From contig CANLDA010000024.1 of NCBI GenBank assembly GCA_947489325.1, positions 1-40,374 of the forward strand: a stretch of DNA of 40,374 nt, in the 5' to 3' direction. Origin of the DNA: an uncultured Paracoccaceae bacterium (GTDB lineage: Bacteria; Pseudomonadota; Alphaproteobacteria; Rhodobacterales; Rhodobacteraceae). The notes beneath the pieces are model-generated. The model was not told where the DNA came from. It made no database searches and was given only the letters and a program-made list of their open reading frames with translations. This document shows positions 8,963 to 17,547 of the stretch, piece after piece; the first letter of the stretch is position 1, and every line of letters begins with the position of its first letter. Made by a program: the position numbers and the translations under genes.

Positions 8963-9342
8963 TGCTGATTCCTACTGCCCCCAGACGTCCGCGCGGCGAA
9001 AGCATCGTGCCAATGATCAACGTGGTGTTTTTGCTGCTGATCTTTTTCCTGATGACCGCGCAGATCGCCCCGCCGGAACCCTTTGAGGTCACCCCACCGG
9101 ATTCACAATCGGAAAAGCCTGCGGAACACAATCGCACGCTTTATCTGAGTGCCGATGGCGAGATGGCCATGAATGACGCGCGCGGCGAAGATGTGTTTAC
9201 GCAGATGTCTGATCTGACTGAACACGAGCCTCTGATCATCCGCGCCGACCGCGCCCTCAAGGCCGAGATAATCGCTGCCCTCTTGCCCCGGATCGCCCGT
9301 ACCGGGGTGCGTAAGGTGCAACTGGTCTCTGTTGCAAGGTAA
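8962..9342 (+). CDS. Second ExbD-like subunit with Asn replacing the proton-relay Asp
   Basis: This 126-residue ExbD/TolR-family protein has the same layout as its neighbour: a basic Pro/Arg-rich N-terminus, one membrane helix (MINVVFLLLIFFLMTAQ) and a periplasmic domain ending RTGVRKVQLVSVAR. At the position of the essential membrane Asp it has Asn20 (codon AAC at 9019-9021). It therefore should not carry protons itself. It may form a mixed dimer with the first ExbD, or act as a structural partner for TonB. The gene is intact, in frame and translationally coupled to exbD, so decay is unlikely. Confidence 0.85.
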   Translation: MLIPTAPRRPRGESIVPMINVVFLLLIFFLMTAQIAPPEPFEVTPPDSQSEKPAEHNRTLYLSADGEMAMNDARGEDVFTQMSDLTEHEPLIIRADRALKAEIIAALLPRIARTGVRKVQLVSVAR

Positions 9343-9347
9343 GCTTT

Positions 9348-10166
9348 ATGCGTTCTTCTCTGGAAATTTTGACTTTTTTGATTTTGGCCAGCGGGATTCA
9401 CTTGATGATGTGGGGCCACGAAGAAGAGGGATCATTGCAATCGGCAGGTGCGAGCGGCGAGCATTTGGTTTCAGTGCTCGCCTCCAATGCCTCGATGCAG
9501 CAATTGGTTCAACAATGGGAAACGCCTCCGGCAACGCCCACGGTGGAAACACAGCCGGTTCTGAACACCCCGCAAACGCCAATCCCCCCAGCAGAGCAAC
9601 CAACAGCCCCGCAACCGGTAACCGATGTTCCGCAGGCGGTGCCAGAGATGCCGCGCATGGCAGACGCCCCTGCACTGCCCTCAATCACCGACACAGCGCC
9701 CCCTCCTCCGCCACCACCCGCGCCGGAAAAACCCCCGGAAAAGCCAGTCGAAAAACCCACCCCAAAAAAGGTGGCCAAGGCCCCATCCAAGGCCTCCCAG
9801 GCCCAAGTTGCGCGCAAGGCAAAGGGAGAGGGCAACAAAGGGGCAGCTGGCAATAACGGCGTCGAAACCACGGCGAGCCAACCCTCGAAAAAGGCCGCAT
9901 CTTTGATGCGCAAATGGGGCAGCACCATCCGTACCCGCATTGCCCGCCGCGCACCGCGTGGGGCCGGACGCGGCACCGCCATTGTGCGTGTCACCGTGGC
10001 CAGCAGTGGGCAATTGATGTCTGTGTCATTGGCCAAATCATCCGGCAACGCCAAGATCGACAATCTCGCGCTTCAGGCCGTGCGCCGCGCGGCACCTTTC
10101 CCCAAGGCCCCTGCAGGGATTGGCAAATCCAGCCAGACCTTTTCCATCCCGATCAAATCAAAGTAA
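9348..10166 (+). CDS. tonB: TonB-like energy transducer of the heme operon
   Basis: The 272-residue protein has a single N-terminal membrane anchor (about 5-22, with His18 in SGIHLMMW). A long Pro-rich periplasmic spacer follows (about residues 60-140, with PPPPPPPAPEKPPEKP and a Lys/Ala-rich part). The C-terminal TonB domain reads GTAIVRVTVASSGQLMSVSLAKSSGNAKIDNLALQAVRRAAPFP in two pieces around residues 210-255. It is the last gene of the hmu run. Its TAA is immediately followed by the stop of the converging flavoenzyme gene with no base between, and no terminator is visible. Confidence 0.87.
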   Translation: MRSSLEILTFLILASGIHLMMWGHEEEGSLQSAGASGEHLVSVLASNASMQQLVQQWETPPATPTVETQPVLNTPQTPIPPAEQPTAPQPVTDVPQAVPEMPRMADAPALPSITDTAPPPPPPPAPEKPPEKPVEKPTPKKVAKAPSKASQAQVARKAKGEGNKGAAGNNGVETTASQPSKKAASLMRKWGSTIRTRIARRAPRGAGRGTAIVRVTVASSGQLMSVSLAKSSGNAKIDNLALQAVRRAAPFPKAPAGIGKSSQTFSIPIKSK

Positions 10167-11570
10167 TCAATCCGGCACCACCTTGCCGGGGTTCATGATA
10201 TTTTGCGGATCCAGCGCACGTTTGATCGCCACCATCATATCCACTGCCCCGCCCAATTCCTTGCGCAGATAAGGGCGTTTACCCTGCCCAATGCCATGTT
10301 CACCCGTACATGTGCCCCCCAACGAAATCGCCAGATCATTCAGCCAGCCAACAAATTCATCCGCTTTGCGCACTTCGTCCGGGTTTTCCATATCGATCAA
10401 GGGCAAAGTGTGGAAATTCCCATCCCCCACATGGCCAATGATCGGTGCCAAAAGACCCAATTCCTGCAATCGACCCTGTGCAAGTGTCACACATTCCGCC
10501 AGTTTGGAAATTGGCACGCAAACATCCGTGGAAATCCCCTTGGCATGGGGGCGCAATTGCAAACTCGCCCAATAGGCATCGTGGCGCGCCTGCCACAGCT
10601 TATTGCGATCCTCGGCACGCGTGGTCCACTCAAACCTGTCTCCACCGCAATCGCGGGCAATATCACCAAACATTTCCGCCTGCTCGGTCACGCTGTTTTT
10701 TGATCCGTGAAATTCCAGCAACAACAGCGGGTTTTCCGGCAAATCCAGTCCGGAATAGGCATTCACCGCCTGCACACTCAGCACATCCAACAATTCCATC
10801 CGCGCCACTGGAATCCCATATTGAATGGTCTGCATAACCGCCTGACAGGCCGCATCCACGCTTTCAAAAGAACACCGCGCCGAAGACATCGCCTCGGGGA
10901 TGCCTTGCAATTTGAGAGTGATTTCAGTGATCAAACCTAACGTGCCTTCGCTGCCCACCATCAGGCGCGTCAGATCATAGCCTGCGCTGGTCTTTTTCGC
11001 GCGGCTGGCGGTGCGGATCACCTCACCGCTTGCGCTCACCACTTCCAAGGCCAGCACGTTGTCTTTCATCGTGCCATACCGCACCGCATTGGTGCCACTG
11101 GCCCGCGTCGCAGCCATTCCGCCAATGGTGGCATTCGCCCCCGGGTCAATCGGGAAAAACAGCCCTCGATCGCGCAAATATGTATTCAACTGTTCCCGTG
11201 TAACACCGGGCTGCACGACACAATCCAAATCCTCGGGATGGACGGCCAGAATGGCGTTCATCTCACTGGTATCCACGCAAATGCCCCCCGCTGGCGCATT
11301 CACATGCCCTTCAAGTGACGTGCCTACACCAAAGGGAATGATCGGCACGCCATGCTGCGCACAGACCTTGACCAGATCGGACACTTCGGCCGTGTCCTTA
11401 GGAAAAACAACAGCATCTGGAGTCTGATTTTTGATCCAAGTGGTGGTGTGACCATGTTGTTCACGTATGGATTTTCCCGTCTGACACCGCTCGCCAAAGC
11501 GTTGTTTGAGAATGCCCAGCGCGGCAGTTATTCCAGCCTCATTTCTGGGTAAATCCACCGCCTGCACCAT
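10167..11570 (-). CDS. FAD-linked oxidase: D-lactate dehydrogenase (cytochrome) / glycolate oxidase GlcD type
   Basis: This 467-residue flavoenzyme is expected to oxidise a D-2-hydroxy acid (D-lactate, glycolate or similar) to the 2-oxo acid. The FAD_binding_4 domain spans about residues 40-215: PDAVVFPKDTAEVSDLVKVC, PFGVGTSLEGHV, QPGVTREQLN, DPGANATIGGMAATRASGTNAVRYGT and YDLTRLMVGSEGTLGLITEITLKL. The C-terminal FAD-oxidase domain has HVGDGNFHTLPLID and GTCTGEHGIGQGKRPYL, with active-site His residues, and ends DPQNIMNPGK. A GGAG lies 8 bases before the ATG. It is downstream of ggt on the same strand, about 70 bases apart. The exact substrate is uncertain. Confidence 0.87.
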   Translation of the reverse strand: MVQAVDLPRNEAGITAALGILKQRFGERCQTGKSIREQHGHTTTWIKNQTPDAVVFPKDTAEVSDLVKVCAQHGVPIIPFGVGTSLEGHVNAPAGGICVDTSEMNAILAVHPEDLDCVVQPGVTREQLNTYLRDRGLFFPIDPGANATIGGMAATRASGTNAVRYGTMKDNVLALEVVSASGEVIRTASRAKKTSAGYDLTRLMVGSEGTLGLITEITLKLQGIPEAMSSARCSFESVDAACQAVMQTIQYGIPVARMELLDVLSVQAVNAYSGLDLPENPLLLLEFHGSKNSVTEQAEMFGDIARDCGGDRFEWTTRAEDRNKLWQARHDAYWASLQLRPHAKGISTDVCVPISKLAECVTLAQGRLQELGLLAPIIGHVGDGNFHTLPLIDMENPDEVRKADEFVGWLNDLAISLGGTCTGEHGIGQGKRPYLRKELGGAVDMMVAIKRALDPQNIMNPGKVVPD

Positions 11571-11589
11571 GTCATTTTCTCCACTTTTG

Positions 11590-11628
11590 AGTGCAGGCTA
11601 ACGGATCAGTACAGGCTGCACTATCCGT
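11590..11628 (-). other. Pseudoknot-capable interleaved inverted repeats between ggt and the flavoenzyme gene
   Basis: In minus-strand order the arms are ACGGAT (11623-11628), AGTGCAG (11616-11622), ATCCGT (11601-11606) and CTGCACT (11590-11596), read as their complements. The first pairs with the third and the second with the fourth, the a-b-a'-b' order of an H-type pseudoknot. It ends about 20 bases before the flavoenzyme start codon, near its ribosome site. No known riboswitch class was recognised. Confidence 0.35.
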
Positions 11629-11639
11629 ATTTTCAGGTA

Positions 11640-13412
11640 TCATTCACCATAGGCCAGCCCCTCGCGTCGTGGATCTGCGCCACCTTGCAAGGTCTCTGCG
11701 ATAGCAATCGCATGAATGCCAGAATTCAAATCACGCAGATTCACCTCGTATCCCATGTCCGCCAAAGCACTGGAAAATGTCGCATCTTCCAGTTCATAGA
11801 TGCCAAAGCGGTTGACCATATTGGGCAAAGCTGCCGCTGCTTGCACATCCATTCCCCAATCCAAATGCGCAATAATCGCCTTGGCGACATAGCCAATAAT
11901 CCGGCTCCCCCCGGGAGAGCCAATAACCAGCACCGGCTCGCCGTCCTTCATAACAATGGTCGGCGCCATTGAGCTGCGCGGGCGTTTACCCGGCTCTACC
12001 CGATTGGCCACCGGCACCCCATCGCGGTGCGAGCGAAACGAGAAATCCGTAAGTTCATTGTTCAGCAGGAACCCTCGCACCATCACCCGGCTGCCAAAGC
12101 CGTTTTCGATGGTCGTGGTCATGGACAGGGCATTGCCATATTGATCCACAATCGAGATATGCGAGGTAGACAGCAACTCAATTGCGTCATCTGCGCCCCA
12201 GTTCAACGCATGGTCAAATTCCGGCTTACCCGGCGCGACCTCGGGCAACGCATCATCTCCTTGCAACAGCTGCGCACGATCCTGCAAATACGCCGGAGCC
12301 AACAATCCCTTGGCTGGCACAGGAACAAAATCGCTATCGGCCACATATTGTCCGCGATCCACAAATGCCAAACGCGACGCATCCCCGATAATGCGCCAGC
12401 TCTCTGCACTCTCTGGCCCCATCATTGCCAAATCAAATGGTTCGACCAGCCCAAGAATTTGCCCAACTGCCAATCCACCCGAACTCGGGGGGCCCATGCC
12501 GCACACCTGATGGCCACGATATTGCGCACAAACTGGCGCGCGCTCTTTCACGGAATACAGCGCCAGATCAATCGCGCTCAACTCTCCCGGAGCCTTTGCC
12601 GTTCGCACCGCCCGCACAATATCACGTGCAATTTCACCTGTGTAGAACGGCGCTGCTCCCTTTTGGGCAAGCTGACGAATACTGTCCGCATAGGCCGGGT
12701 TCTTCACCCAATCCCCCGCCCCCAGCGCTTGACCCTCTGGCAAAAAATACTGCGCAGTCACCGGATGACTTGACAGTTTCACCGCATCCCGTGCCACAGA
12801 GGCCGCCATACGGAGTGAAACCGCGAACCCCTCGCGCGCCAGAGTTTCCGCATCTGTGAACAATCCCGCCCAATTGGACCGCCCCCATCGTCGATGCGCC
12901 TCTTGTAATAACATTGGCGTGCCCGGCACACCAACAGAACGGCCGCCCACGACTGCCTCCCAAAACCCCATAGGACTTCCGTCTATGTTCTGAAACAGGC
13001 GTGGTGTTGCCGTCAAAGGCGCGGTCTCGCGCCCATCCAACGTGGTGAGTTGCCCCGACGCAGCGTCATACCAAACCAAAAACGCCCCACCGCCAAGCCC
13101 CGAGGATTGCGGCTCTACCAACCCCAGCACGGCTTGCACTGCGATCATGGCATCGGCAGCACTGCCACCGCTTTGCAAAATCTTTGCGCCCGCTTCTACC
13201 GCCAAAGGATGCGCCGCACTCACCATCCAATTTTGCGCGACCACTGGCTGTCCTGCGGCCTTGTCATCGGCCGCAGATTGCAAAAGCGCAGGCACATCAT
13301 ATCCAAGATCGGTCGCCACCTCTGGCGCGACATCATCAGCCGCCTGTTGTGCCCAGGCGATCTGTGCCATCAAGAGCCCAATAACGCCCGCAGCAATCCC
13401 AGATATACGCAT
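11640..13412 (-). CDS. ggt: Gamma-glutamyltransferase (periplasmic)
   Basis: This 590-residue N-terminal-nucleophile hydrolase cleaves or transfers the gamma-glutamyl group of glutathione and related peptides. A signal peptide (MRISGIAAGVIGLLMAQIAWAQ) indicates the periplasm. The large-subunit blocks AAHPLAVEAGAKILQSGGSAADA, LGLVEPQSSGLGGG and TLDGRETAP are present. Self-cleavage should occur before Thr416 in LLSTSHISIVDQYGNALSMT, giving the small subunit; substrate-binding NRVEPGKRPRSSMAPTIV and GSPGGSRIIGYV follow. The start has AGGA about 9 bases upstream. The length and all key motifs are normal. Confidence 0.93.
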   Translation of the reverse strand: MRISGIAAGVIGLLMAQIAWAQQAADDVAPEVATDLGYDVPALLQSAADDKAAGQPVVAQNWMVSAAHPLAVEAGAKILQSGGSAADAMIAVQAVLGLVEPQSSGLGGGAFLVWYDAASGQLTTLDGRETAPLTATPRLFQNIDGSPMGFWEAVVGGRSVGVPGTPMLLQEAHRRWGRSNWAGLFTDAETLAREGFAVSLRMAASVARDAVKLSSHPVTAQYFLPEGQALGAGDWVKNPAYADSIRQLAQKGAAPFYTGEIARDIVRAVRTAKAPGELSAIDLALYSVKERAPVCAQYRGHQVCGMGPPSSGGLAVGQILGLVEPFDLAMMGPESAESWRIIGDASRLAFVDRGQYVADSDFVPVPAKGLLAPAYLQDRAQLLQGDDALPEVAPGKPEFDHALNWGADDAIELLSTSHISIVDQYGNALSMTTTIENGFGSRVMVRGFLLNNELTDFSFRSHRDGVPVANRVEPGKRPRSSMAPTIVMKDGEPVLVIGSPGGSRIIGYVAKAIIAHLDWGMDVQAAAALPNMVNRFGIYELEDATFSSALADMGYEVNLRDLNSGIHAIAIAETLQGGADPRREGLAYGE

Positions 13413-13512
13413 CTTACCCGTCCTTCTATGGCCTTACATGCAGCGTAGATCGCCTATGAGGCGGACGCCATGGTTTTCTCCTGATGCTTCTCAAGAAGGC
13501 AAAGGGACGGAC

Positions 13513-15009
13513 TCAGATGGTCTGATCGTAGTCCCCGACAAGGGATTCTGTGCGGATCACGGCGTCGATGTCAGCAAAGATCGCGCGCATTTCTGCTTCG
13601 CTTTCGCTGCTTTCACAGACCACAACAAGATTGGGAGTGTTGGACGATGCACGCACCAAACCCCAGCTGCCATTATCCAGAATGACGCGCGCGCCATTGA
13701 CTGTGACCACTTCTTTGATGGCGCGTCCGGCCACTGTTTCGCTGGCCTCTGCCTTGGCAACCAATTTGGCAACCAATCGCTCCAGCACCTGATATTTTTC
13801 CGTATCCGCGCAATAGGGTGACATGGTCGGCGTGGCCCAGGTTTTGGGCAGTGCTTTGCGCAGATCTGACATTTTCATATCAGGATTGCGCTCCATCAGC
13901 TTGCAGATTTCCACCGCGACACGCATGCCACAGTCATATCCGCGCCCAATAGGTTCTGCCAAAAAGTAGTGGCCAGATTTTTCAAACCCAGCCAGTGCAC
14001 CGATCTCCTTAACGCGACGTTTCATATGGCTGTGACCGGTTTTCCAATAATCCGCCGTTACGCCGTTTTTCTGCAATTCGGGATCAGAGGCAAACAAACC
14101 TGTGGATTTCACATCCGCCACAAAGGTAGCGTTGGGGTAAATTTTGGACAGATCGCGCGCCATGATCACGCCGACCTTATCGGCGAAAATCTCTTCGCCT
14201 TCGTCATCCACCACGCCGCAACGATCACCGTCCCCATCAAAGCCTAACGCCATATCTGCGCCCGATGCCTTTACGCTGTCAGACATGTCATGCAACATCT
14301 CCATGGCTTCGGGATTTGGGTTGTAGTGAGGGAAGGTGTAATCAAGGCGGTTGTGGCTTTCGACCACCTCGACCCCCATGCGCGCAAACAGTTCTGGCGC
14401 AAAAGCCGACGCGGTGCCATTGCCTGTGGCACACACCACCTTGAGGGGGCGGGACATTTTAAAATCGCCTACCAGATCATCAAGATAGGCCTCTTTCACG
14501 CCATCCACGAATTCGTAGCCGCCGCCCGCATGGGCCTGACCTTCACCGTTCAGGACGATATCGCGCAGCTCATCCATCTCTACTGGGCCGTGGGTCAGCG
14601 GGCGCTCAAACCCCATTTTCACACCTGTCCAGCCGTTGGGATTATGGCTGGCCGTGACCATCGCCACCGCGGGCACATCCAAGTGGAATTGCGCGAAGTA
14701 AGCCATGGGGCTGAGAGCTGGGCCGATGTCTTTGACTTGAATTCCGGCCTGCATCAACCCCACAATCAGCGCGTTTTTGATTGAAACAGAATAGTCGCGA
14801 TAATCATTACCCACTGCAATCACTGGATCAATGCCACGGCGGCGCATTTGCGTCCCCAACCCAAGACCCAACGCTGTGATACCCGGTAGATTGATTTCCT
14901 CCGGAAAGCGCCAGCGGGCGTCATATTCACGAAAGCCGGTGGGCTTGATCATGGGATCACGAAGGAACTCCCAGGTGTTTGGCGTAACATCAGGATTTGG
15001 TCGGCGCAT
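13513..15009 (-). CDS. Phosphomannomutase/phosphoglucomutase
   Basis: This 498-residue alpha-D-phosphohexomutase interconverts hexose 6- and 1-phosphates, supplying sugar nucleotides for polysaccharide. The catalytic phosphoserine is Ser121 in TASHNPNGWTG. The metal loop DGDGDRCG has Asp258, 260 and 262. The sugar loop is GFEKSGHY and the phosphate loop VRASSNTPNLVV. AAAGG about 9 bases upstream supports the ATG. It lies 18 bases downstream of kdsA and closes the capsule/Kdo unit. Whether it prefers mannose or glucose phosphate cannot be read from the sequence. Confidence 0.9.
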   Translation of the reverse strand: MRRPNPDVTPNTWEFLRDPMIKPTGFREYDARWRFPEEINLPGITALGLGLGTQMRRRGIDPVIAVGNDYRDYSVSIKNALIVGLMQAGIQVKDIGPALSPMAYFAQFHLDVPAVAMVTASHNPNGWTGVKMGFERPLTHGPVEMDELRDIVLNGEGQAHAGGGYEFVDGVKEAYLDDLVGDFKMSRPLKVVCATGNGTASAFAPELFARMGVEVVESHNRLDYTFPHYNPNPEAMEMLHDMSDSVKASGADMALGFDGDGDRCGVVDDEGEEIFADKVGVIMARDLSKIYPNATFVADVKSTGLFASDPELQKNGVTADYWKTGHSHMKRRVKEIGALAGFEKSGHYFLAEPIGRGYDCGMRVAVEICKLMERNPDMKMSDLRKALPKTWATPTMSPYCADTEKYQVLERLVAKLVAKAEASETVAGRAIKEVVTVNGARVILDNGSWGLVRASSNTPNLVVVCESSESEAEMRAIFADIDAVIRTESLVGDYDQTI

Positions 15010-15027
15010 GTGCGTGGCCTTTACTCG

Positions 15028-15861
15028 TTAGATGGAAATCGGGTTGGCCTTGGCCAGTCGATCAAATTGCATCAGCGTGTCAATCAGCGCTGGCATTTGA
15101 TCCAGATAAATCATGTTGGGCCCGTCGCTGGGCGCGTTATCCGGGTCTTCGTGGGTTTCGATGAACACAGCGGCAATACCCAAAGAGACCGCAACGCGCG
15201 CCATAGCAGGTGCAAATTCGCGTTGCCCACCCGAGCTTCCGCCTTGGCCGCCGGGTTGTTGGACTGAATGGGTCGCGTCCATCACCACAGGATATCCAGT
15301 CTGCGCCATACGCGGCAATCCACGCATATCTGTCACAAGCGTATTATAGCCAAAAGACGTGCCCCGTTCGGTCAACATAATGCGATCGTTGCCAGTGCTT
15401 TCAACCTTGGTCACGACGTTGTCCATATCCCAAGGGGCAAGGAACTGACCTTTTTTGACGTTGATCACCGCCCCAGTTTTACCTGCTGCGACCAACAGGT
15501 CGGTCTGGCGGCACAGGAACGCAGGGATTTGCAGAATGTCGCAGACTTCAGCCGCCGGGACGCATTGCGCTTCGGAGTGAATATCAGTGAGAACTGGCAC
15601 ACCAATGGCGTCTTTGACGCCCTTCATAACCTTCAGCCCTTCATCAATGCCCAAGCCGCGCACACCTGAAACAGAGGTGCGGTTGGCCTTGTCATAGCTG
15701 GCTTTAAACACATATTGCGCGCCTACCGCGTCGCAGGCCTCTTTCATTTTGCCGGCAATCATCTGCGCGTGATCCGCACTCTCAAGCTGGCACGGGCCCG
15801 CGATCAGCGTCAGGGGCTTGTCATTTCCGACGGTCAGCCCGCCGATATCAATATGTTTCAT
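15028..15861 (-). CDS. kdsA: 3-deoxy-8-phosphooctulonate (Kdo-8-phosphate) synthase
   Basis: This 277-residue cytoplasmic TIM-barrel enzyme condenses phosphoenolpyruvate with arabinose 5-phosphate to make Kdo-8-phosphate. Motifs are AGPCQLES near the N-terminus, FKASYDKANRTSVSGVRG, DIHSEAQC, QTDLLVAAGKTG, NVKKGQFLAPWDM and DATHSVQQPGG. The Cys of AGPC marks the metal-dependent class, since the metal-free enzymes have Asn there. Its start codon directly abuts the kpsE stop (TAAATG). Its place in a kps operon suggests a supply role for a Kdo-linked capsule in addition to, or instead of, LPS. Confidence 0.94.
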   Translation of the reverse strand: MKHIDIGGLTVGNDKPLTLIAGPCQLESADHAQMIAGKMKEACDAVGAQYVFKASYDKANRTSVSGVRGLGIDEGLKVMKGVKDAIGVPVLTDIHSEAQCVPAAEVCDILQIPAFLCRQTDLLVAAGKTGAVINVKKGQFLAPWDMDNVVTKVESTGNDRIMLTERGTSFGYNTLVTDMRGLPRMAQTGYPVVMDATHSVQQPGGQGGSSGGQREFAPAMARVAVSLGIAAVFIETHEDPDNAPSDGPNMIYLDQMPALIDTLMQFDRLAKANPISI

Positions 15862-17547
15862 TTAGGACGAGACCTGTTCTCTGAGAATGGACGCTGTAAG
15901 CGAGATCATCAGATAAATGCCTGAAAAGATCACAAAGGCCAAGGCCGTGTTCTCAAATGAGCGCGGATAAGAGGGATCTTGCGAGGCAACAGGGCGCACG
16001 CTGGTAGTCAAATACCGCACCTGCTTGCTTGCCTCCAGCTCTGATTGTTTGACCGCCTGCAGGGCATTTTGCAAAAACACATCTGCTGTCACAAGATCGG
16101 CCTGCGCCATTTGGATTTGAACGGTTTGTTGGGCAAGCGATACCTCGCCCTCTGCGGCGTCTCGCATCCTGTCCTGGAGTTGCTGCTGCTGCGCACTAAG
16201 GCGGCGAATATCACCGCGCGCGCCTTCGACACGCGCCTGATTGGGATTATTGTTGTCCAAAAGCGCCTGCAAGAACAGTTCCTTTTCCAGCAATTTCACC
16301 TCAACCGTGTTGATTTGGCTGCGCAGGCTGGCGATCACACCCTCTGGGTCCAAAAGGGTGCTGTTTTGCAGATTGACCAATTCGTTTTGAGTTTTACGCC
16401 GCTCGGTTTTGGCAAGCTCAAGTTCTTGTCTTGCAGCACTCATTTGGTCTTCGCGTTTACGCCGTGACAGATCATCCACCCGCTCTTCGGCATAGGAAAT
16501 CAATGCGGTCGACATGCTCTCTGACAAAAGAGGATCAGGAGAGCTTACCTCCATGCGAATAACGCCCTCGGTTGGATCATAGCCCACCGTCACATATTTT
16601 TTATAAAGCTTATGCGCCTGTTCATTCGAAGGTTGCGGATCAAGCCGCTGTAAAGGATCCACTCTAGGGTCGGAAAAATAACGCTTGAAACCCACATCTT
16701 TGTCCAGCCGGATCATCGCGTCCTTGGACATAAGATAAGATTGCGTCGCAATGGAATCCTGACTGGTGGCAAACTGCGTTCCAGACAATAATCCGCCAAT
16801 GCCACCTCCCCCGCCACCGTCGGCTTGCAGGATCAAGAATTCTGACTTGGTCGCATACATTGGTGTTGCGATAACGTAATAATACCACCCTGCCAACAAG
16901 GTCGGCAAAAACACAAAGGCCGCCAGCCGTGTCAGTAAAAGCGCCAGCTTGCGGCGACGACGCTTACCGATGTCGCGCTGAATTTTCTGGATTTCATGGG
17001 CACGACGTTCCGCCGGTGATCGCGTCTCCGTCGATGGAAGTTGTGTCTTATCAAGCGAGATCGTTTGGGGCAGTTGCACAGCACCCGCGCCCTTTGCTTT
17101 ATTGCGCCCAGCCCCTTCGGGCACGACCAGTTCCAACATCGACTCGCGTTGAAACGGATCGATCCCCTGCGCGCGCAGCAATCGAATGGCGTCATAATCC
17201 GACGTCGCGGCGACCCCGTGTTTTTGCGCCAACCGACGTGCCATACGCAGTTGCCGTCCGGTCAGGCCTTCACGCTTAATCGCATCGATTTCCTGCTCGG
17301 CAGTCATAGTCGCGGATGTCGGGGCACCCTGTCCGGGCGCGGCATGCTGTTGGCGCGGTTGCACTTGTGCAGTTGGCGCGGCTTGCTGAGGTTTTGGGGA
17401 CTGTTGCGGGGGCGTCGGCTGAGACGGGCCACCCGCGAATCGTTCTGCTGGAATATCCTTTTGGGGCGCAGCTTCTGCCGCACCTGTTCCACCAGCCGGA
17501 TTGTTTCGACGAATGCGGAACCGCTTAGCCTTGGGTTTCGTAGTCAT
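15862..17547 (-). CDS. kpsE: Capsule polysaccharide export inner-membrane protein (KpsE/CtrB-like)
   Basis: This polysaccharide co-polymerase-type periplasmic adaptor links the capsule ABC exporter to the outer-membrane channel. With the start at 17547 (MTTKPKAKRFRIRRN) it is 561 residues and overlaps kpsT by 23 bases. Residues 1-90 are Pro/Gln/Ala-rich and probably disordered. A Rhodobacteraceae-style cytoplasmic domain follows at about 80-145. The first membrane segment is about 201-227, preceded by KRRRRK. A long coiled-coil periplasmic region runs to about 530, and a second membrane helix lies near the C-terminus (LAFVIFSGIYLMISLTA). The long cytoplasmic N-terminus is larger than in E. 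coli KpsE. Confidence 0.87.
   Translation of the reverse strand: MTTKPKAKRFRIRRNNPAGGTGAAEAAPQKDIPAERFAGGPSQPTPPQQSPKPQQAAPTAQVQPRQQHAAPGQGAPTSATMTAEQEIDAIKREGLTGRQLRMARRLAQKHGVAATSDYDAIRLLRAQGIDPFQRESMLELVVPEGAGRNKAKGAGAVQLPQTISLDKTQLPSTETRSPAERRAHEIQKIQRDIGKRRRRKLALLLTRLAAFVFLPTLLAGWYYYVIATPMYATKSEFLILQADGGGGGGIGGLLSGTQFATSQDSIATQSYLMSKDAMIRLDKDVGFKRYFSDPRVDPLQRLDPQPSNEQAHKLYKKYVTVGYDPTEGVIRMEVSSPDPLLSESMSTALISYAEERVDDLSRRKREDQMSAARQELELAKTERRKTQNELVNLQNSTLLDPEGVIASLRSQINTVEVKLLEKELFLQALLDNNNPNQARVEGARGDIRRLSAQQQQLQDRMRDAAEGEVSLAQQTVQIQMAQADLVTADVFLQNALQAVKQSELEASKQVRYLTTSVRPVASQDPSYPRSFENTALAFVIFSGIYLMISLTASILREQVSS

Noticed and set aside
9509-10063. Gly/Ala-rich minus-strand frame opposite tonB
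   Set aside because: It is the complement of the Pro/Lys-rich TonB spacer and has low complexity.
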